This document shows positions 39,889-48,564 of a DNA stretch of 64,000 nt, piece by piece (position 1 is the stretch's first letter; each line of letters starts with the position of its first letter). Source of the stretch: Cryomorphaceae bacterium (GTDB taxonomy: Bacteria; Bacteroidota; Bacteroidia; Flavobacteriales; Schleiferiaceae); contig NYSL01000033.1 of assembly GCA_002682945.1 (NCBI GenBank), forward strand, positions 37,106 to 101,105, read 5' to 3'. The notes beneath the pieces were generated by a model. It saw only the letters and a list, made by a program, of their open reading frames with translations. It was not told the DNA's origin and searched no databases. The position numbers and the translations under genes are program-made.

Positions 39889-39943
39889 CAGTCCGTTTGA
39901 AAATTCGGAGAAGCTGGTGTGCAGCAACGTTCTTTATTTAACG

Positions 39944-39970
39944 CTCTTCAAAAGAGATAACCAACTCTTT
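39944..39970 (+). other. Competing short hairpins in the tRNA-operon leader
   Basis: CTCTT (39944-39948) can pair with AAGAG (39952-39956), or AAAGAG (39951-39956) with CTCTTT (39965-39970); the two folds exclude each other because they share AAGAG. They lie just before the first tRNA and may serve 5' processing. Only pairing is visible; function is inferred. Confidence 0.3.
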
Positions 39971-39974
39971 ACAA

Positions 39975-40047
39975 GCCTCCATAGCTCAGTTGGTAGAGCC
40001 ACTGATTTGTAATCAGTAGGTCGGCGGTTCAAGTCCGTCTGGAGGCT
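39975..40047 (+). tRNA. tRNA-Thr (anticodon TGT)
   Basis: 73-base cloverleaf with acceptor GCCTCCA/TGGAGGC, anticodon stem ACTGA/TCAGT, loop TTTGTAA giving anticodon TGT, and T loop TTCAAGT. CCA is not encoded. First gene of the tRNA-tuf operon. Confidence 0.97.
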
Positions 40048-40098
40048 CACTCTTTTTTTTGAAGTGCGTTAATGTTTTTTGGCAAAAAAAATAAAAAT

Positions 40099-40180
40099 GG
40101 GAGTGTCGCATAGTGGCTATTGCAGCAGACTGTAAATCTGTCACCTTACGGTATCGATGGTTCGAGTCCATCCACTCCCA
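40099..40180 (+). tRNA. tRNA-Tyr (anticodon GTA)
   Basis: 82-base class II tRNA with long variable arm. Acceptor GGGAGTG/CACTCCC, anticodon loop CTGTAAA giving GTA, discriminator A. CCA is not encoded. Confidence 0.97.
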
Positions 40181-40198
40181 CAGCGTTTATTAATTTAA

Positions 40199-40271
40199 GC
40201 GGAAGTAGCTCAGTTGGTAGAGCATCAGCCTTCCAAGCTGAGGGTCGCGAGTTCGAATCTCGTCTTCCGCT
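40199..40271 (+). tRNA. tRNA-Gly (anticodon TCC)
   Basis: 73-base cloverleaf with acceptor GCGGAAG/CTTCCGC, anticodon stem TCAGC/GCTGA, loop CTTCCAA giving anticodon TCC. CCA is not encoded. Confidence 0.97.
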
Positions 40272-40283
40272 CAAGACACATCA

Positions 40284-40355
40284 GCCGATGTAGCTCAGGG
40301 GTAGAGCGTTTCCTTGGTAAGGAAGAGGTCACGGGTTCAATTCCCGTCATTGGCT
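40284..40355 (+). tRNA. tRNA-Thr (anticodon GGT)
   Basis: 72-base cloverleaf with acceptor GCCGATG/CATTGGC (one G-T pair), anticodon loop TTGGTAA giving GGT. Fourth tRNA of the Thr-Tyr-Gly-Thr set directly before tuf. Confidence 0.97.
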
Positions 40356-40411
40356 CATAAACAGTTTCTTTTTTTTCTTTGGAATCAATTCATCTAATAA
40401 ATTAAAATATC

Positions 40412-41596
40412 ATGGCTAAAGAGAATTTCGTGCGTAACAAACCGCACCTTAATATCGGAACCATTGGTCACGTTGATCATGGTAAAACAACCTTAACTGC
40501 TGCTATTACTACAGTTTTAGCAAAGGCGGGGTTATCTGCTCTGCGAAGTTTCGATTCAATCGATTCAGCGCCAGAGGAGAAAGAGCGTGGAATAACCATT
40601 AATACGGCCCACGTAGAATATGAAACAGCCAATAGGCACTATGCTCACGTTGACTGTCCTGGACACGCTGATTACGTAAAGAATATGGTTACGGGTGCAG
40701 CACAAATGGATGGAGCGATTTTAGTTGTTGCATCTACAGATGGACCCATGCCTCAAACTCGTGAACACATTCTTTTAGCGAGACAAGTAGGAGTGCCAAG
40801 AGTAGTTGTTTTCATGAACAAAGTAGACATGGTAGACGATGAAGAACTTCTCGAGTTAGTTGAGATGGAGATTCGTGATTTACTTTCATTTTACAAGTAC
40901 GACGGAGATAATACTCCAATAATTCAAGGGTCTGCATTAGGTGGTCTCAACGGAGAAGAGTCCTGGGTTTCTAAAATTATGGAGCTTATGGAAGCTGTCG
41001 ATACATATATTGAAGAACCTACGCGTGAAATAGATAAGGACTTTTTGATGCCGATAGAAGACGTATTCACTATTACAGGACGTGGAACTGTTGCCACGGG
41101 TCGAATCGAATCGGGTGTCGGTTTAACTGGAGACGTTGTTGACATCATTGGTTTTGGAGATGAAAAACTTTCTTCTACTATTACTGGAGTAGAAATGTTT
41201 AGAAAAATTCTTGATAGAGGTGAAGCTGGAGATAACGTTGGATTATTACTCCGTGGAATTGAAAAATCAGATATCCGTCGTGGTATGGTTATTTGTAAGC
41301 CAGGTTCTCAAAAGCCTGCAAGTAAATTCAAAGCTGAGGTATATATTTTGAAAAAAGAAGAGGGTGGTCGTCACACTCCTTTTCATAATAAATATCGTCC
41401 GCAATTCTACCTTAGAACTACTGATGTAACAGGTGAAATTATTTTAGGCGGTGGAGTAGAAATGGTTATGCCAGGTGATAATCTGTCTATCGATGTTGAG
41501 TTAATTGCACCTGTTGCAATAAGTAAAGGTCTGCGATTTGCAATCCGTGAAGGCGGGCGAACTGTCGGAGCTGGTCAGGTGACAGAAATATCTTAA
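40412..41596 (+). CDS. tuf: Elongation factor Tu
   Basis: Delivers aminoacyl-tRNA to the ribosome. 394 residues with G1 GHVDHGKT (19-26), G2 RGITI (59-63), G3 DCPGH (81-85) and G4 NKVD (136-139), and domains 2 and 3 with the usual Bacteroidota sequence ([38 protein letters not shown]). Its four upstream tRNAs and downstream tRNA-Trp, secE and nusG make this the tufB-type locus. A large hairpin follows the stop at 41620-41655. Confidence 0.99.
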   Translation: MAKENFVRNKPHLNIGTIGHVDHGKTTLTAAITTVLAKAGLSALRSFDSIDSAPEEKERGITINTAHVEYETANRHYAHVDCPGHADYVKNMVTGAAQMDGAILVVASTDGPMPQTREHILLARQVGVPRVVVFMNKVDMVDDEELLELVEMEIRDLLSFYKYDGDNTPIIQGSALGGLNGEESWVSKIMELMEAVDTYIEEPTREIDKDFLMPIEDVFTITGRGTVATGRIESGVGLTGDVVDIIGFGDEKLSSTITGVEMFRKILDRGEAGDNVGLLLRGIEKSDIRRGMVICKPGSQKPASKFKAEVYILKKEEGGRHTPFHNKYRPQFYLRTTDVTGEIILGGGVEMVMPGDNLSIDVELIAPVAISKGLRFAIREGGRTVGAGQVTEIS

Positions 41597-41619
41597 TAAA
41601 GATTTTAAACACCGAAATC

Positions 41620-41655
41620 GGATATGATTTTCTGGTTCTCCAAAAAATCATATCC
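41620..41655 (+). other. Long hairpin between tuf and tRNA-Trp
   Basis: GGATATGATTTT (41620-41631) pairs perfectly with AAAATCATATCC (41644-41655), and TGG/CCA closes a TTCT loop inside after one mismatch, giving about 15 pairs. No T run follows, so it is more likely an RNA processing or transcript-stabilising hairpin than a full terminator. It ends 5 bases before tRNA-Trp. Confidence 0.7.
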
Positions 41656-41660
41656 TAATT

Positions 41661-41731
41661 ACGGGTGTAGTTCAAGGGTAGAATAGTGGTCTCCAAAACC
41701 ATTGATGGGAGTTCGAATCTCTCCACCCGTG
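41661..41731 (+). tRNA. tRNA-Trp (anticodon CCA)
   Basis: 71-base cloverleaf: acceptor ACGGGTG/CACCCGT, anticodon loop CTCCAAA giving CCA, discriminator G as expected for tRNA-Trp. It lies between tuf and secE, an arrangement also known in other phyla. Confidence 0.97.
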
Positions 41732-41756
41732 CTAAAATTGTTGAATAAAAAAAGTG

Positions 41757-41951
41757 ATGGAAACAATAACTAAATACTTAAAAGAATCATATGTTGAGTT
41801 CGTTCAGCGTGCGACATGGCCTTCTTGGGTTAGTCTTCAACGAAGCACAGTTGTTGTTATTGTTGGATCATTAGCTTTTGCTTTAGCAATTTTTGTCATG
41901 GATAAAGTAATAACTCAGGTTTTGGATTTTATATATAAACTTTTTGCATAG
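41757..41951 (+). CDS. secE: Preprotein translocase subunit SecE
   Basis: Single-helix SecE of 64 residues. The amphipathic segment YVEFVQRATWPSWVSLQRST (about 12-31), with the conserved Trp-Pro, precedes the membrane helix VVVIVGSLAFALAIFVM. I use ATG 41757; a GTG directly before it (41754) is also in frame. nusG starts 1 base after the stop. Confidence 0.96.
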   Translation: METITKYLKESYVEFVQRATWPSWVSLQRSTVVVIVGSLAFALAIFVMDKVITQVLDFIYKLFA

Positions 41952-41952
41952 G

Positions 41953-42507
41953 ATGAGTACTACTCAAGAGATGAAATGGTATGCTGTCCGCTCGATTAGC
42001 GGTAAGGAATCTAAGACAAAGCACTATATCGAAACTGAGATGTCTCGAATGGGAATGTCTAATCTTCTTGGGCAGGTTTTAATTCCAACTGAAAAGGTAT
42101 ATCAAATTCGAAATGGTAAGAAAGTTCTGAAGGAAAGAAATTTTTTCCCTGGTTATATAATGATAGAAGCAATATTAACAGGGGAATTTGCGCATACTTT
42201 AAAAAATGTGACAAACGTTATAGGATTTCTTAGTGAAACTAAAGGGGGGAAACCCACTCCTCTTCGTCAGAATGAAGTAAATAGAATGTTAGGTAAAGTT
42301 GATGAATTAGCTGAATCTGCTGAACATGTTTCGATACCCTTCGTTTTGGGAGAATCCGTTAAGGTTATTGATGGCCCATTTAGGGACTTTATTGGTTCGA
42401 TTGAAAAGATAATAGAAGATAAGCGAAAATTAGAGGTAATGGTGAAGATTTTTGGTCGTAGAACACCTCTTGAATTGAGTTTCATGCAAGTTGAAAAAGA
42501 GAATTAA
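41953..42507 (+). CDS. nusG: Transcription termination/antitermination factor NusG
   Basis: 184 residues: N-terminal NGN domain (MKWYAVRSISGKESKTKHYIE from residue 7; the FFPGYIMIEA and VIGFLS segments contact RNA polymerase) and C-terminal KOW domain (FVLGESVKVIDGPFRDFIGSI). Joins RNA polymerase to ribosome or Rho. ATG 41953 gives MSTTQEMKWY; upstream TTG start is not favoured. First gene of the nusG-rplKAJL-rpoBC series with tiny gaps. Confidence 0.97.
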   Translation: MSTTQEMKWYAVRSISGKESKTKHYIETEMSRMGMSNLLGQVLIPTEKVYQIRNGKKVLKERNFFPGYIMIEAILTGEFAHTLKNVTNVIGFLSETKGGKPTPLRQNEVNRMLGKVDELAESAEHVSIPFVLGESVKVIDGPFRDFIGSIEKIIEDKRKLEVMVKIFGRRTPLELSFMQVEKEN

Positions 42508-42510
42508 AAA

Positions 42511-42954
42511 ATGGCAAAGGAAATAAGTGGACTATTAAAACTTCAAGTTAGAGGTGGAGCAGCTAATCCATCTCCTCCTGTAGGTCCGGCTTTAGGGTCA
42601 AAAGGAGTTAATATCATGGAGTTTTGCAAACAATTTAACGCTCGAACACAGGATAAAGCAGGAAAACTTTTACCAGTGGTAATCACAGTTTACTCTGATA
42701 AATCATTCGATTTTATTATCAAACAACCTCCGGTTGCAGTTCAATTATTGGAGGCTGCAAAATTAAAAAGTGGTTCAGGTGTACCAAACTTAGAAAAAGT
42801 TGGCAAAGTGTCTTGGGCTCAGGTTCAAACGATTGCAGAGGATAAAATGTCTGACTTGAATTGTTTTACTACTGCATCTGCGATGGAGATGGTGGCAGGA
42901 ACAGCAAGAAGTATGGGATTAACTGTTAGTGGATCTAAACCTAGTCTAAATTAA
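42511..42954 (+). CDS. rplK: 50S ribosomal protein uL11
   Basis: 147 residues with the canonical [20 protein letters not shown] segment (about 15-34) of the N-terminal domain that moves with EF-G and binds thiopeptides, and the C-terminal rRNA-binding domain (SMGLTVSG). Begins 3 bases after nusG, so no room exists for a separate L1 leader before it. Confidence 0.98.
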   Translation: MAKEISGLLKLQVRGGAANPSPPVGPALGSKGVNIMEFCKQFNARTQDKAGKLLPVVITVYSDKSFDFIIKQPPVAVQLLEAAKLKSGSGVPNLEKVGKVSWAQVQTIAEDKMSDLNCFTTASAMEMVAGTARSMGLTVSGSKPSLN

Positions 42955-42959
42955 TTAAC

Positions 42960-43649
42960 ATGGCAAAACTGAGTAAGAATCGCAAAATTGCTGAAGAAAA
43001 GATACTTCCAGGTAAGTTTTATTCTATTTCCGAAGCTTCAACTCTAGTTAAGGAGGTCAGTACCAGTAAATTTGATGGCTCTATTGATTTAGCAATTCGC
43101 TTGGGAGTTGATCCAAGAAAGGCAAATCAGATGGTAAGGGGAGTTGTTAGTCTTCCTAATGGAACAGGAAAATCAATAAGGGTGCTTGCTCTTGTAACTC
43201 CAGATAAAGAAGCAGAGGCTAAGGAGGCTGGAGCAGACTATGTTGGTATGGATGAATATCTTGCTAAGATTAAATCAGGATGGACTGATGTTGATGTTAT
43301 AATTACGGTTCCGGCTGCAATGGGCAAATTAGGTCCTTTAGGTAGGGTACTTGGTCCAAGAGGATTAATGCCGAACCCTAAATCAGGGACTGTAACTATG
43401 GACATAGGAAAGGCGATAACAGAGGTAAAAGCTGGAAAAATTGATTTTAAAGTCGATCGTTTTGGTATTATTCACACTGCAGTCGGTAAGGTTTCATTTA
43501 CTGCTAAGCAAATCGAGGAAAATGCCAATGAAGTTATAAACTCAGTTGTTAAGTTGAAACCTAGCTCGGCAAAAGGAGCATACATCAAAAGCCTTACGAT
43601 GAGTCCAACAATGGGACCTGGTATTGCTATGGAAGTGAAAAACGCATAA
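42960..43649 (+). CDS. rplA: 50S ribosomal protein uL1
   Basis: 229 residues with the uL1 signature [20 protein letters not shown] (about 123-142) and a C-terminal SPTMGPG. Builds the L1 stalk and in other bacteria represses its own operon through mRNA binding. It is 5 bases after rplK and 12 bases before rplJ. Confidence 0.98.
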   Translation: MAKLSKNRKIAEEKILPGKFYSISEASTLVKEVSTSKFDGSIDLAIRLGVDPRKANQMVRGVVSLPNGTGKSIRVLALVTPDKEAEAKEAGADYVGMDEYLAKIKSGWTDVDVIITVPAAMGKLGPLGRVLGPRGLMPNPKSGTVTMDIGKAITEVKAGKIDFKVDRFGIIHTAVGKVSFTAKQIEENANEVINSVVKLKPSSAKGAYIKSLTMSPTMGPGIAMEVKNA

Positions 43650-43661
43650 GACCAATAGAAA

Positions 43662-44186
43662 ATGACACGTGAAGAAAAAAATAGCCTTATTGATACTCTG
43701 AAAGAAATTTTAGAAACATCTCCTTCTTTATATATTACTGATATAGCAGGACTTGATTCAAAAAATTCCAGTGACTTACGGCGCGCTTGCCACAAGGCAA
43801 AAGTGAAAATGACTGTTGTCAAAAATGCGCTTTTAAACAAGGCAATGGATCGTTCATCAAAAGATTTTGGTGATTTAGCGACTACACTCAAAGGAAATTC
43901 TAGTATAATGATTTCGGAAGCTGGGAATGCCCCAGCCAAGATAATTAAGGAGTTTAGAAAAAATAGTGAGAAACCTATTCTCAAGGGAGCTTACGTTGAA
44001 GAATCAATTTACATTGGTGACAACGAGCTCGAAATGTTAACTAGCTTGAAATCTAAGAATGAACTCATTGGGGATGTTATCCTGCTTTTGCAGAGCCCAT
44101 TGAAAAATGTGATTTCTGGAATTCAAGCCGGCGGTGGTCAAACCATATCTGGTTTGATCAAGGCGCTTGAAGAGCGCAATCATTAA
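43662..44186 (+). CDS. rplJ: 50S ribosomal protein uL10
   Basis: 174 residues, base of the L7/L12 stalk: N-terminal rRNA-binding domain (YITDIAGLDSKNSSDLRR, VKNALLNKAM) and a C-terminal helix for L12 dimers. The gap to rplA is only 12 bases, so the long L10 leader that mediates autogenous control in E. coli is absent at this site; any such element would have to lie inside rplA. Confidence 0.97.
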   Translation: MTREEKNSLIDTLKEILETSPSLYITDIAGLDSKNSSDLRRACHKAKVKMTVVKNALLNKAMDRSSKDFGDLATTLKGNSSIMISEAGNAPAKIIKEFRKNSEKPILKGAYVEESIYIGDNELEMLTSLKSKNELIGDVILLLQSPLKNVISGIQAGGGQTISGLIKALEERNH

Positions 44187-44241
44187 TTCAGCTTCAATAT
44201 TTGAATATAGTTTATATAAATTAATTTAAAAATCAACCAAA

Positions 44242-44622
44242 ATGGCTGACATAAAAAACCTCGGAGATTCTTTAGTCAATTTGACTGTAAAAGAAGTCAA
44301 AGAACTTGCTGACTATTTAAAAGAAGAGTATAGCATTGAACCTGCTGCCGCTGCTGTTGCAGTTGCTGCTGGTGGTCCTGCTGCTGGCGATGGCGCTGCA
44401 GCTGAAGAAAAATCATCTTTTGATGTTGTTTTGAAGAGCTCAGGTCCTTCGAAATTAGCAGTAGTAAAAGTGGTTAAAGAATTAACTGGCCTTGGTCTTA
44501 AGGATGCAAAAGATGCAGTAGATGCAGCTCCAGCTCCAATTAAGGAAGGTGTAAGCAAAGATGAAGCTGAGGCTCTCAAAAAACAACTTGAGGAAGCTGG
44601 AGCAGAAGTTGAGCTTAAATAA
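44242..44622 (+). CDS. rplL: 50S ribosomal protein bL12 (L7/L12)
   Basis: 126 residues: N-terminal dimerisation domain, an Ala/Gly-rich hinge (about 36-52, [17 protein letters not shown]) and the factor-binding C-terminal domain ([31 protein letters not shown]). It recruits translation GTPases. A 55-base gap before it might hold a weak promoter (AATATTTG at about 44197), one mismatch from consensus. A strong hairpin follows the stop. Confidence 0.98.
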   Translation: MADIKNLGDSLVNLTVKEVKELADYLKEEYSIEPAAAAVAVAAGGPAAGDGAAAEEKSSFDVVLKSSGPSKLAVVKVVKELTGLGLKDAKDAVDAAPAPIKEGVSKDEAEALKKQLEEAGAEVELK

Positions 44623-44638
44623 TTCTTTCAAAGCACAC

Positions 44639-44682
44639 AGGTTTGGGTTCTTAAAACAAGTGTTTTAAGACCTGAACCTTTT
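44639..44682 (+). terminator. Attenuator or processing hairpin between rplL and rpoB
   Basis: The arm 44639-44657 (AGGTTTGGGTTCTTAAAAC) pairs with 44662-44679 (GTTTTAAGACCTGAACCT): 18 pairs, two of them G-T, with one bulged T and an AAGT loop, followed by TTTT. In E. coli a partial terminator and an RNase III site lie at the same place; by analogy it would lower rpoBC expression relative to the ribosomal proteins. The short T run suggests partial termination. Confidence 0.7.
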
Positions 44683-44719
44683 CGTATTTTAATTAATAAT
44701 CATCATTTAGTCGATTTTT

Positions 44720-47700
44720 ATGGCCCACGTTCAACCTCGAATCAACTTTACCTCAACCTTTGCTCAGGCGAATACGCCGGACTTCTTAGATATCCAAATT
44801 AAGTCTTTCCGAGATTTTTTTCAGATTGATACTAAACCGGAGGATCGTTCCGATGAAGGTCTTTTTAAAACATTCAATGAGAATTTTCCAATTTCTGATT
44901 CCAGAAATCAATTTGTTCTAGAATTTATTGATTATTTCGTTGATCCCCCCCGCTACCACGAGAGAGAATGTATTGAGCGTGGTTTAACATTTAGTGTTCC
45001 ATTAAAGGCTCGTTTGAAGCTGTATTGCACTGACCCTGAACATGAGGATTTTGAAACTATAGTTCAAGACGTTTATTTGGGTACGATCCCTTACATGAGC
45101 CCAAGAGGAACTTTTGTTGTGAATGGTGCAGAGCGGGTCATAGTCTCACAACTTCACCGCTCGCCAGGAGTATTTTTTGGTCAAAGTTTTCATGCAAATG
45201 GAACGAAATTATACTCGGCGAGAGTTATCCCATTTAAGGGTAGTTGGATTGAGTTTGCTACTGATATTAATAATGTCATGTACGCTTACATTGACCGAAA
45301 GAAAAAACTTCCGGTAACTACTTTATTCCGTGCGATAGGATATGAAAGAGACAAAGATATTTTAGAGATATTTGATCTTGCAGAGGAGACAAAAGTTTCT
45401 AAAGCTGGCTTAAAAAGAGCTGTAGGTCGAAAATTAGCTGCTCGGGTATTAAAAACTTGGATAGAAGACTTTGTTGACGAAGATACAGGCGAGGTTGTTT
45501 CAATTGAAAGAAATGAAGTAATCTTGGATCGAGATACTATATTAGAAAAGGATCATGTTGCTCTGATTTTGGAGGCAGAGGTTCCGACTATACTTCTGCA
45601 CAAGCAAGATGTTATTGAGGGTGAGTTTTCAATCATTTACAATACTCTTCAAAAAGATCCAACAAATTCGGAAATTGAAGCTGTTGAACATATTTATAGA
45701 CAGCTGCGTAATGCTGAACCACCTGATGAAGAGACGGCTCGAGGAATTATTGATAAGTTATTTTTCTCTGAGCAGAGATACAGTCTTGGAGAGGTCGGGC
45801 GCTATCGATTGAATAATAAACTTGGTTTAGATATCGAAAAAGATCAACAGGTATTGAGTAAACAGGATATTATCTCCATCATTAAGTATTTGATAGAGCT
45901 TATTAATTCGAAGGCAGAAATTGATGATATCGATCACCTATCAAATAGAAGAGTTAGAACTGTAGGAGAGCAAATGGCAAATCAATTTGGTGTTGGTTTA
46001 GCCCGAATGGCAAGAACAATAAGAGAAAGAATGAATGTAAGAGACAATGAGGTATTTACTCCTGTTGATCTTATAAATGCGAAAACATTGAGTTCTGTGA
46101 TTAATTCCTTTTTCGGAACTAATCAATTAAGCCAATTTATGGATCAAACTAACCCATTAGCTGAAATAACTCACAAGCGTCGTTTGTCTGCCCTTGGACC
46201 TGGCGGTTTGAGTCGCGAAAGAGCGGGTTTTGAGGTCCGTGATGTTCACTACACTCACTATGGTAGACTATGCCCAATTGAAACTCCTGAGGGTCCAAAC
46301 ATTGGTCTAATTTCGTCGCTTTGCGTTTACGCCAAGGTAAATAGTATGGGCTTTATTGAAACACCTTATCGTTCAGTTGATGAAAATGGAAAGGTCAGAT
46401 TAGATTCTGATCCTGAATATTTTGCTGCTGATGAGGAGGAAAATAAAGTTATTGCACAAGCCAATGCTCCCTTAAATTCAGATGGAACTTTTGTAAATGA
46501 TAAAGTAAAAGCTAGGGATGAAGGAGATTTTCCAGTTGTGGATCCAAAGAAACTGGATTTGATGGACGTAGCGCCGAATCAAATAGCCTCAATATCTGCA
46601 TCCTTAATTCCTTTTTTGGAACATGACGATGCAAATAGAGCTTTGATGGGTTCTAATATGATGCGTCAAGCGGTTCCGCTTTTACGACCAGAAGCACCCA
46701 TCGTAGGAACTGGACTAGAAAGACAAGTTGCTCATGATTCAAGGGTCTTGATTAATGCAGAAGGTGCTGGTACAGTAAAATATGTTGACGCTAAAGAAAT
46801 CCAGATTGAATATGATCGAACGGAAGAAGAAGAATTGGTAAGTTTTGATTCGTCTGTAAAATCATATCCGTTAACAAAGTTTTTGAAAACCAATCAAAGC
46901 ACAACTATTAATTTAAAGCCGATTGTAAAAAGTGGTGAGCGTGTGAACTTGGGTCAAGTACTTTGCGAGGGTTATGCAACTCAAGGTGGGGAACTGGCAT
47001 TGGGTCGCAATCTTCTAGTATCGTTTATGCCCTGGAAAGGTTATAATTTCGAGGATGCGATAGTTATAAATGAGCGAGTAGTGCGAGAAGATATCTTTAC
47101 TTCTATTCACATGGATGAATATACTTTGGATGTAAGAGATACAAAGTTAGGAATGGAGGAATTGACCTCAGATATTCCTAATGTAAGCGAAGAGGCAACA
47201 AAGGACCTTGACGAAAATGGAATAATTCGTGTTGGGGCAGAGGTTCATCCGGGAGATATTTTAATCGGAAAAATTACTCCAAAAGGTGAAAGTGATCCTT
47301 CTCCAGAGGAAAAGTTATTGAGAGCAATTTTTGGAGATAAAGCTGGAGATGTAAAAGATGCTTCTCTAAAAGCTTCTCCTTCATTACACGGTATTGTAGT
47401 CGACAAAAAATTATTTAGTCGTAGCGTCAAAGATAAGCGTCAACGCTTGAGAGATAAAGAGGAGCTGCAAGTTTTAGAAAAAGACTTTAATTCTAAGATA
47501 TCTGATTTAAGATCAGTTTTGATTGAAAAACTTGCCAAGTTAGTTTCCGGGAAAACTTGTCAGGGTGTGACTAATGATCTAAATGAAGAAATCGTTCCTA
47601 AGGGAACGAAATTCACTTTAAAAATTTTAAATAGTATCTCTGATTACACGCACCTTACGGGAGGGACCTGGACTACGGATAATACAAGAAACGAGGCTAT

Positions 47701-48529
47701 TGACAACCTTTTACACAACTTCAAGATTAAGGAGAGTGATATGGGAGGTGTTTACAGGCGTCAAAAATTCACAATATCCGTAGGTGACGAATTACCGGCA
47801 GGAATTGTAAAAATGGCAAAAGTTATTATTGCCAAGAAGCGTAAGCTTAAAGTAGGAGATAAAATGGCAGGACGTCACGGAAACAAAGGCATAGTTGCAA
47901 AAATTGTAAGGGAAGAAGATATGCCTTTCTTGGAAGATGGTACTCCTGTAGACATTGTCCTTAACCCCCTTGGTGTGCCGTCTAGGATGAATATTGGTCA
48001 AATTTATGAAACTGTTCTTGGTTGGGCAGGTTTGAAAACGGGAGATAAGTTTGCTACGCCAATCTTTGATGGTGCGACTCTTGATGAAATTACAACTCAT
48101 ACCTCATCGGCAGGTATTCCGACCTTCGGTCATACTCAGTTATTTGATGGTGGAACCGGAGTTGCTTTTGATCAAAAAGCTACGGTAGGTGTCATTTACA
48201 TGCTCAAATTAGGGCACATGGTTGATGATAAAATGCATGCTCGTTCGATAGGTCCATATTCTTTGATTACTCAACAACCACTTGGTGGTAAGGCTCAGTT
48301 TGGTGGTCAGCGTTTTGGAGAGATGGAGGTATGGGCACTTGAGGCATTTGGAGCGTCAAATATCTTAAGAGAGATTCTAACGGTAAAGTCTGATGACGTT
48401 ATAGGTAGGGCAAAAACATATGAATCCATTGTAAAGGGAGATCGAATGCCTGAACCAGGTATACCTGAATCTTTCAATGTATTACTCCATGAATTACAAG
48501 GTTTAGGTCTAAAAGTTAATTTGGACTAG
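44720..48529 (+). CDS. rpoB: RNA polymerase subunit beta
   Basis: 1269 residues, standard Bacteroidota size. The rifampicin pocket is intact: Asp475 (E. coli Asp516) in [10 protein letters not shown], His485 (His526) and Ser490 (Ser531) in [12 protein letters not shown], so the enzyme should be sensitive. Later conserved parts: [29 protein letters not shown] and the C-terminal [20 protein letters not shown]. It follows the hairpin after rplL by about 40 bases and precedes rpoC by 35 bases. Confidence 0.99.
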   Translation: MAHVQPRINFTSTFAQANTPDFLDIQIKSFRDFFQIDTKPEDRSDEGLFKTFNENFPISDSRNQFVLEFIDYFVDPPRYHERECIERGLTFSVPLKARLKLYCTDPEHEDFETIVQDVYLGTIPYMSPRGTFVVNGAERVIVSQLHRSPGVFFGQSFHANGTKLYSARVIPFKGSWIEFATDINNVMYAYIDRKKKLPVTTLFRAIGYERDKDILEIFDLAEETKVSKAGLKRAVGRKLAARVLKTWIEDFVDEDTGEVVSIERNEVILDRDTILEKDHVALILEAEVPTILLHKQDVIEGEFSIIYNTLQKDPTNSEIEAVEHIYRQLRNAEPPDEETARGIIDKLFFSEQRYSLGEVGRYRLNNKLGLDIEKDQQVLSKQDIISIIKYLIELINSKAEIDDIDHLSNRRVRTVGEQMANQFGVGLARMARTIRERMNVRDNEVFTPVDLINAKTLSSVINSFFGTNQLSQFMDQTNPLAEITHKRRLSALGPGGLSRERAGFEVRDVHYTHYGRLCPIETPEGPNIGLISSLCVYAKVNSMGFIETPYRSVDENGKVRLDSDPEYFAADEEENKVIAQANAPLNSDGTFVNDKVKARDEGDFPVVDPKKLDLMDVAPNQIASISASLIPFLEHDDANRALMGSNMMRQAVPLLRPEAPIVGTGLERQVAHDSRVLINAEGAGTVKYVDAKEIQIEYDRTEEEELVSFDSSVKSYPLTKFLKTNQSTTINLKPIVKSGERVNLGQVLCEGYATQGGELALGRNLLVSFMPWKGYNFEDAIVINERVVREDIFTSIHMDEYTLDVRDTKLGMEELTSDIPNVSEEATKDLDENGIIRVGAEVHPGDILIGKITPKGESDPSPEEKLLRAIFGDKAGDVKDASLKASPSLHGIVVDKKLFSRSVKDKRQRLRDKEELQVLEKDFNSKISDLRSVLIEKLAKLVSGKTCQGVTNDLNEEIVPKGTKFTLKILNSISDYTHLTGGTWTTDNTRNEAIDNLLHNFKIKESDMGGVYRRQKFTISVGDELPAGIVKMAKVIIAKKRKLKVGDKMAGRHGNKGIVAKIVREEDMPFLEDGTPVDIVLNPLGVPSRMNIGQIYETVLGWAGLKTGDKFATPIFDGATLDEITTHTSSAGIPTFGHTQLFDGGTGVAFDQKATVGVIYMLKLGHMVDDKMHARSIGPYSLITQQPLGGKAQFGGQRFGEMEVWALEAFGASNILREILTVKSDDVIGRAKTYESIVKGDRMPEPGIPESFNVLLHELQGLGLKVNLD

Positions 48530-48564
48530 TTAAAATAATTGATAAAAACACTGATATTAAAGTA

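Noticed and set aside
43472-43984. 170-residue open frame antisense to rplA and rplJ
   Set aside because: It lies fully opposite two certain ribosomal-protein genes, has no family features, and its composition follows the sense codons.
44190-44204. AATATTTG before rplL as a sure internal promoter
   Set aside because: First base differs from the consensus and no -33 box is visible; left only as a remark.
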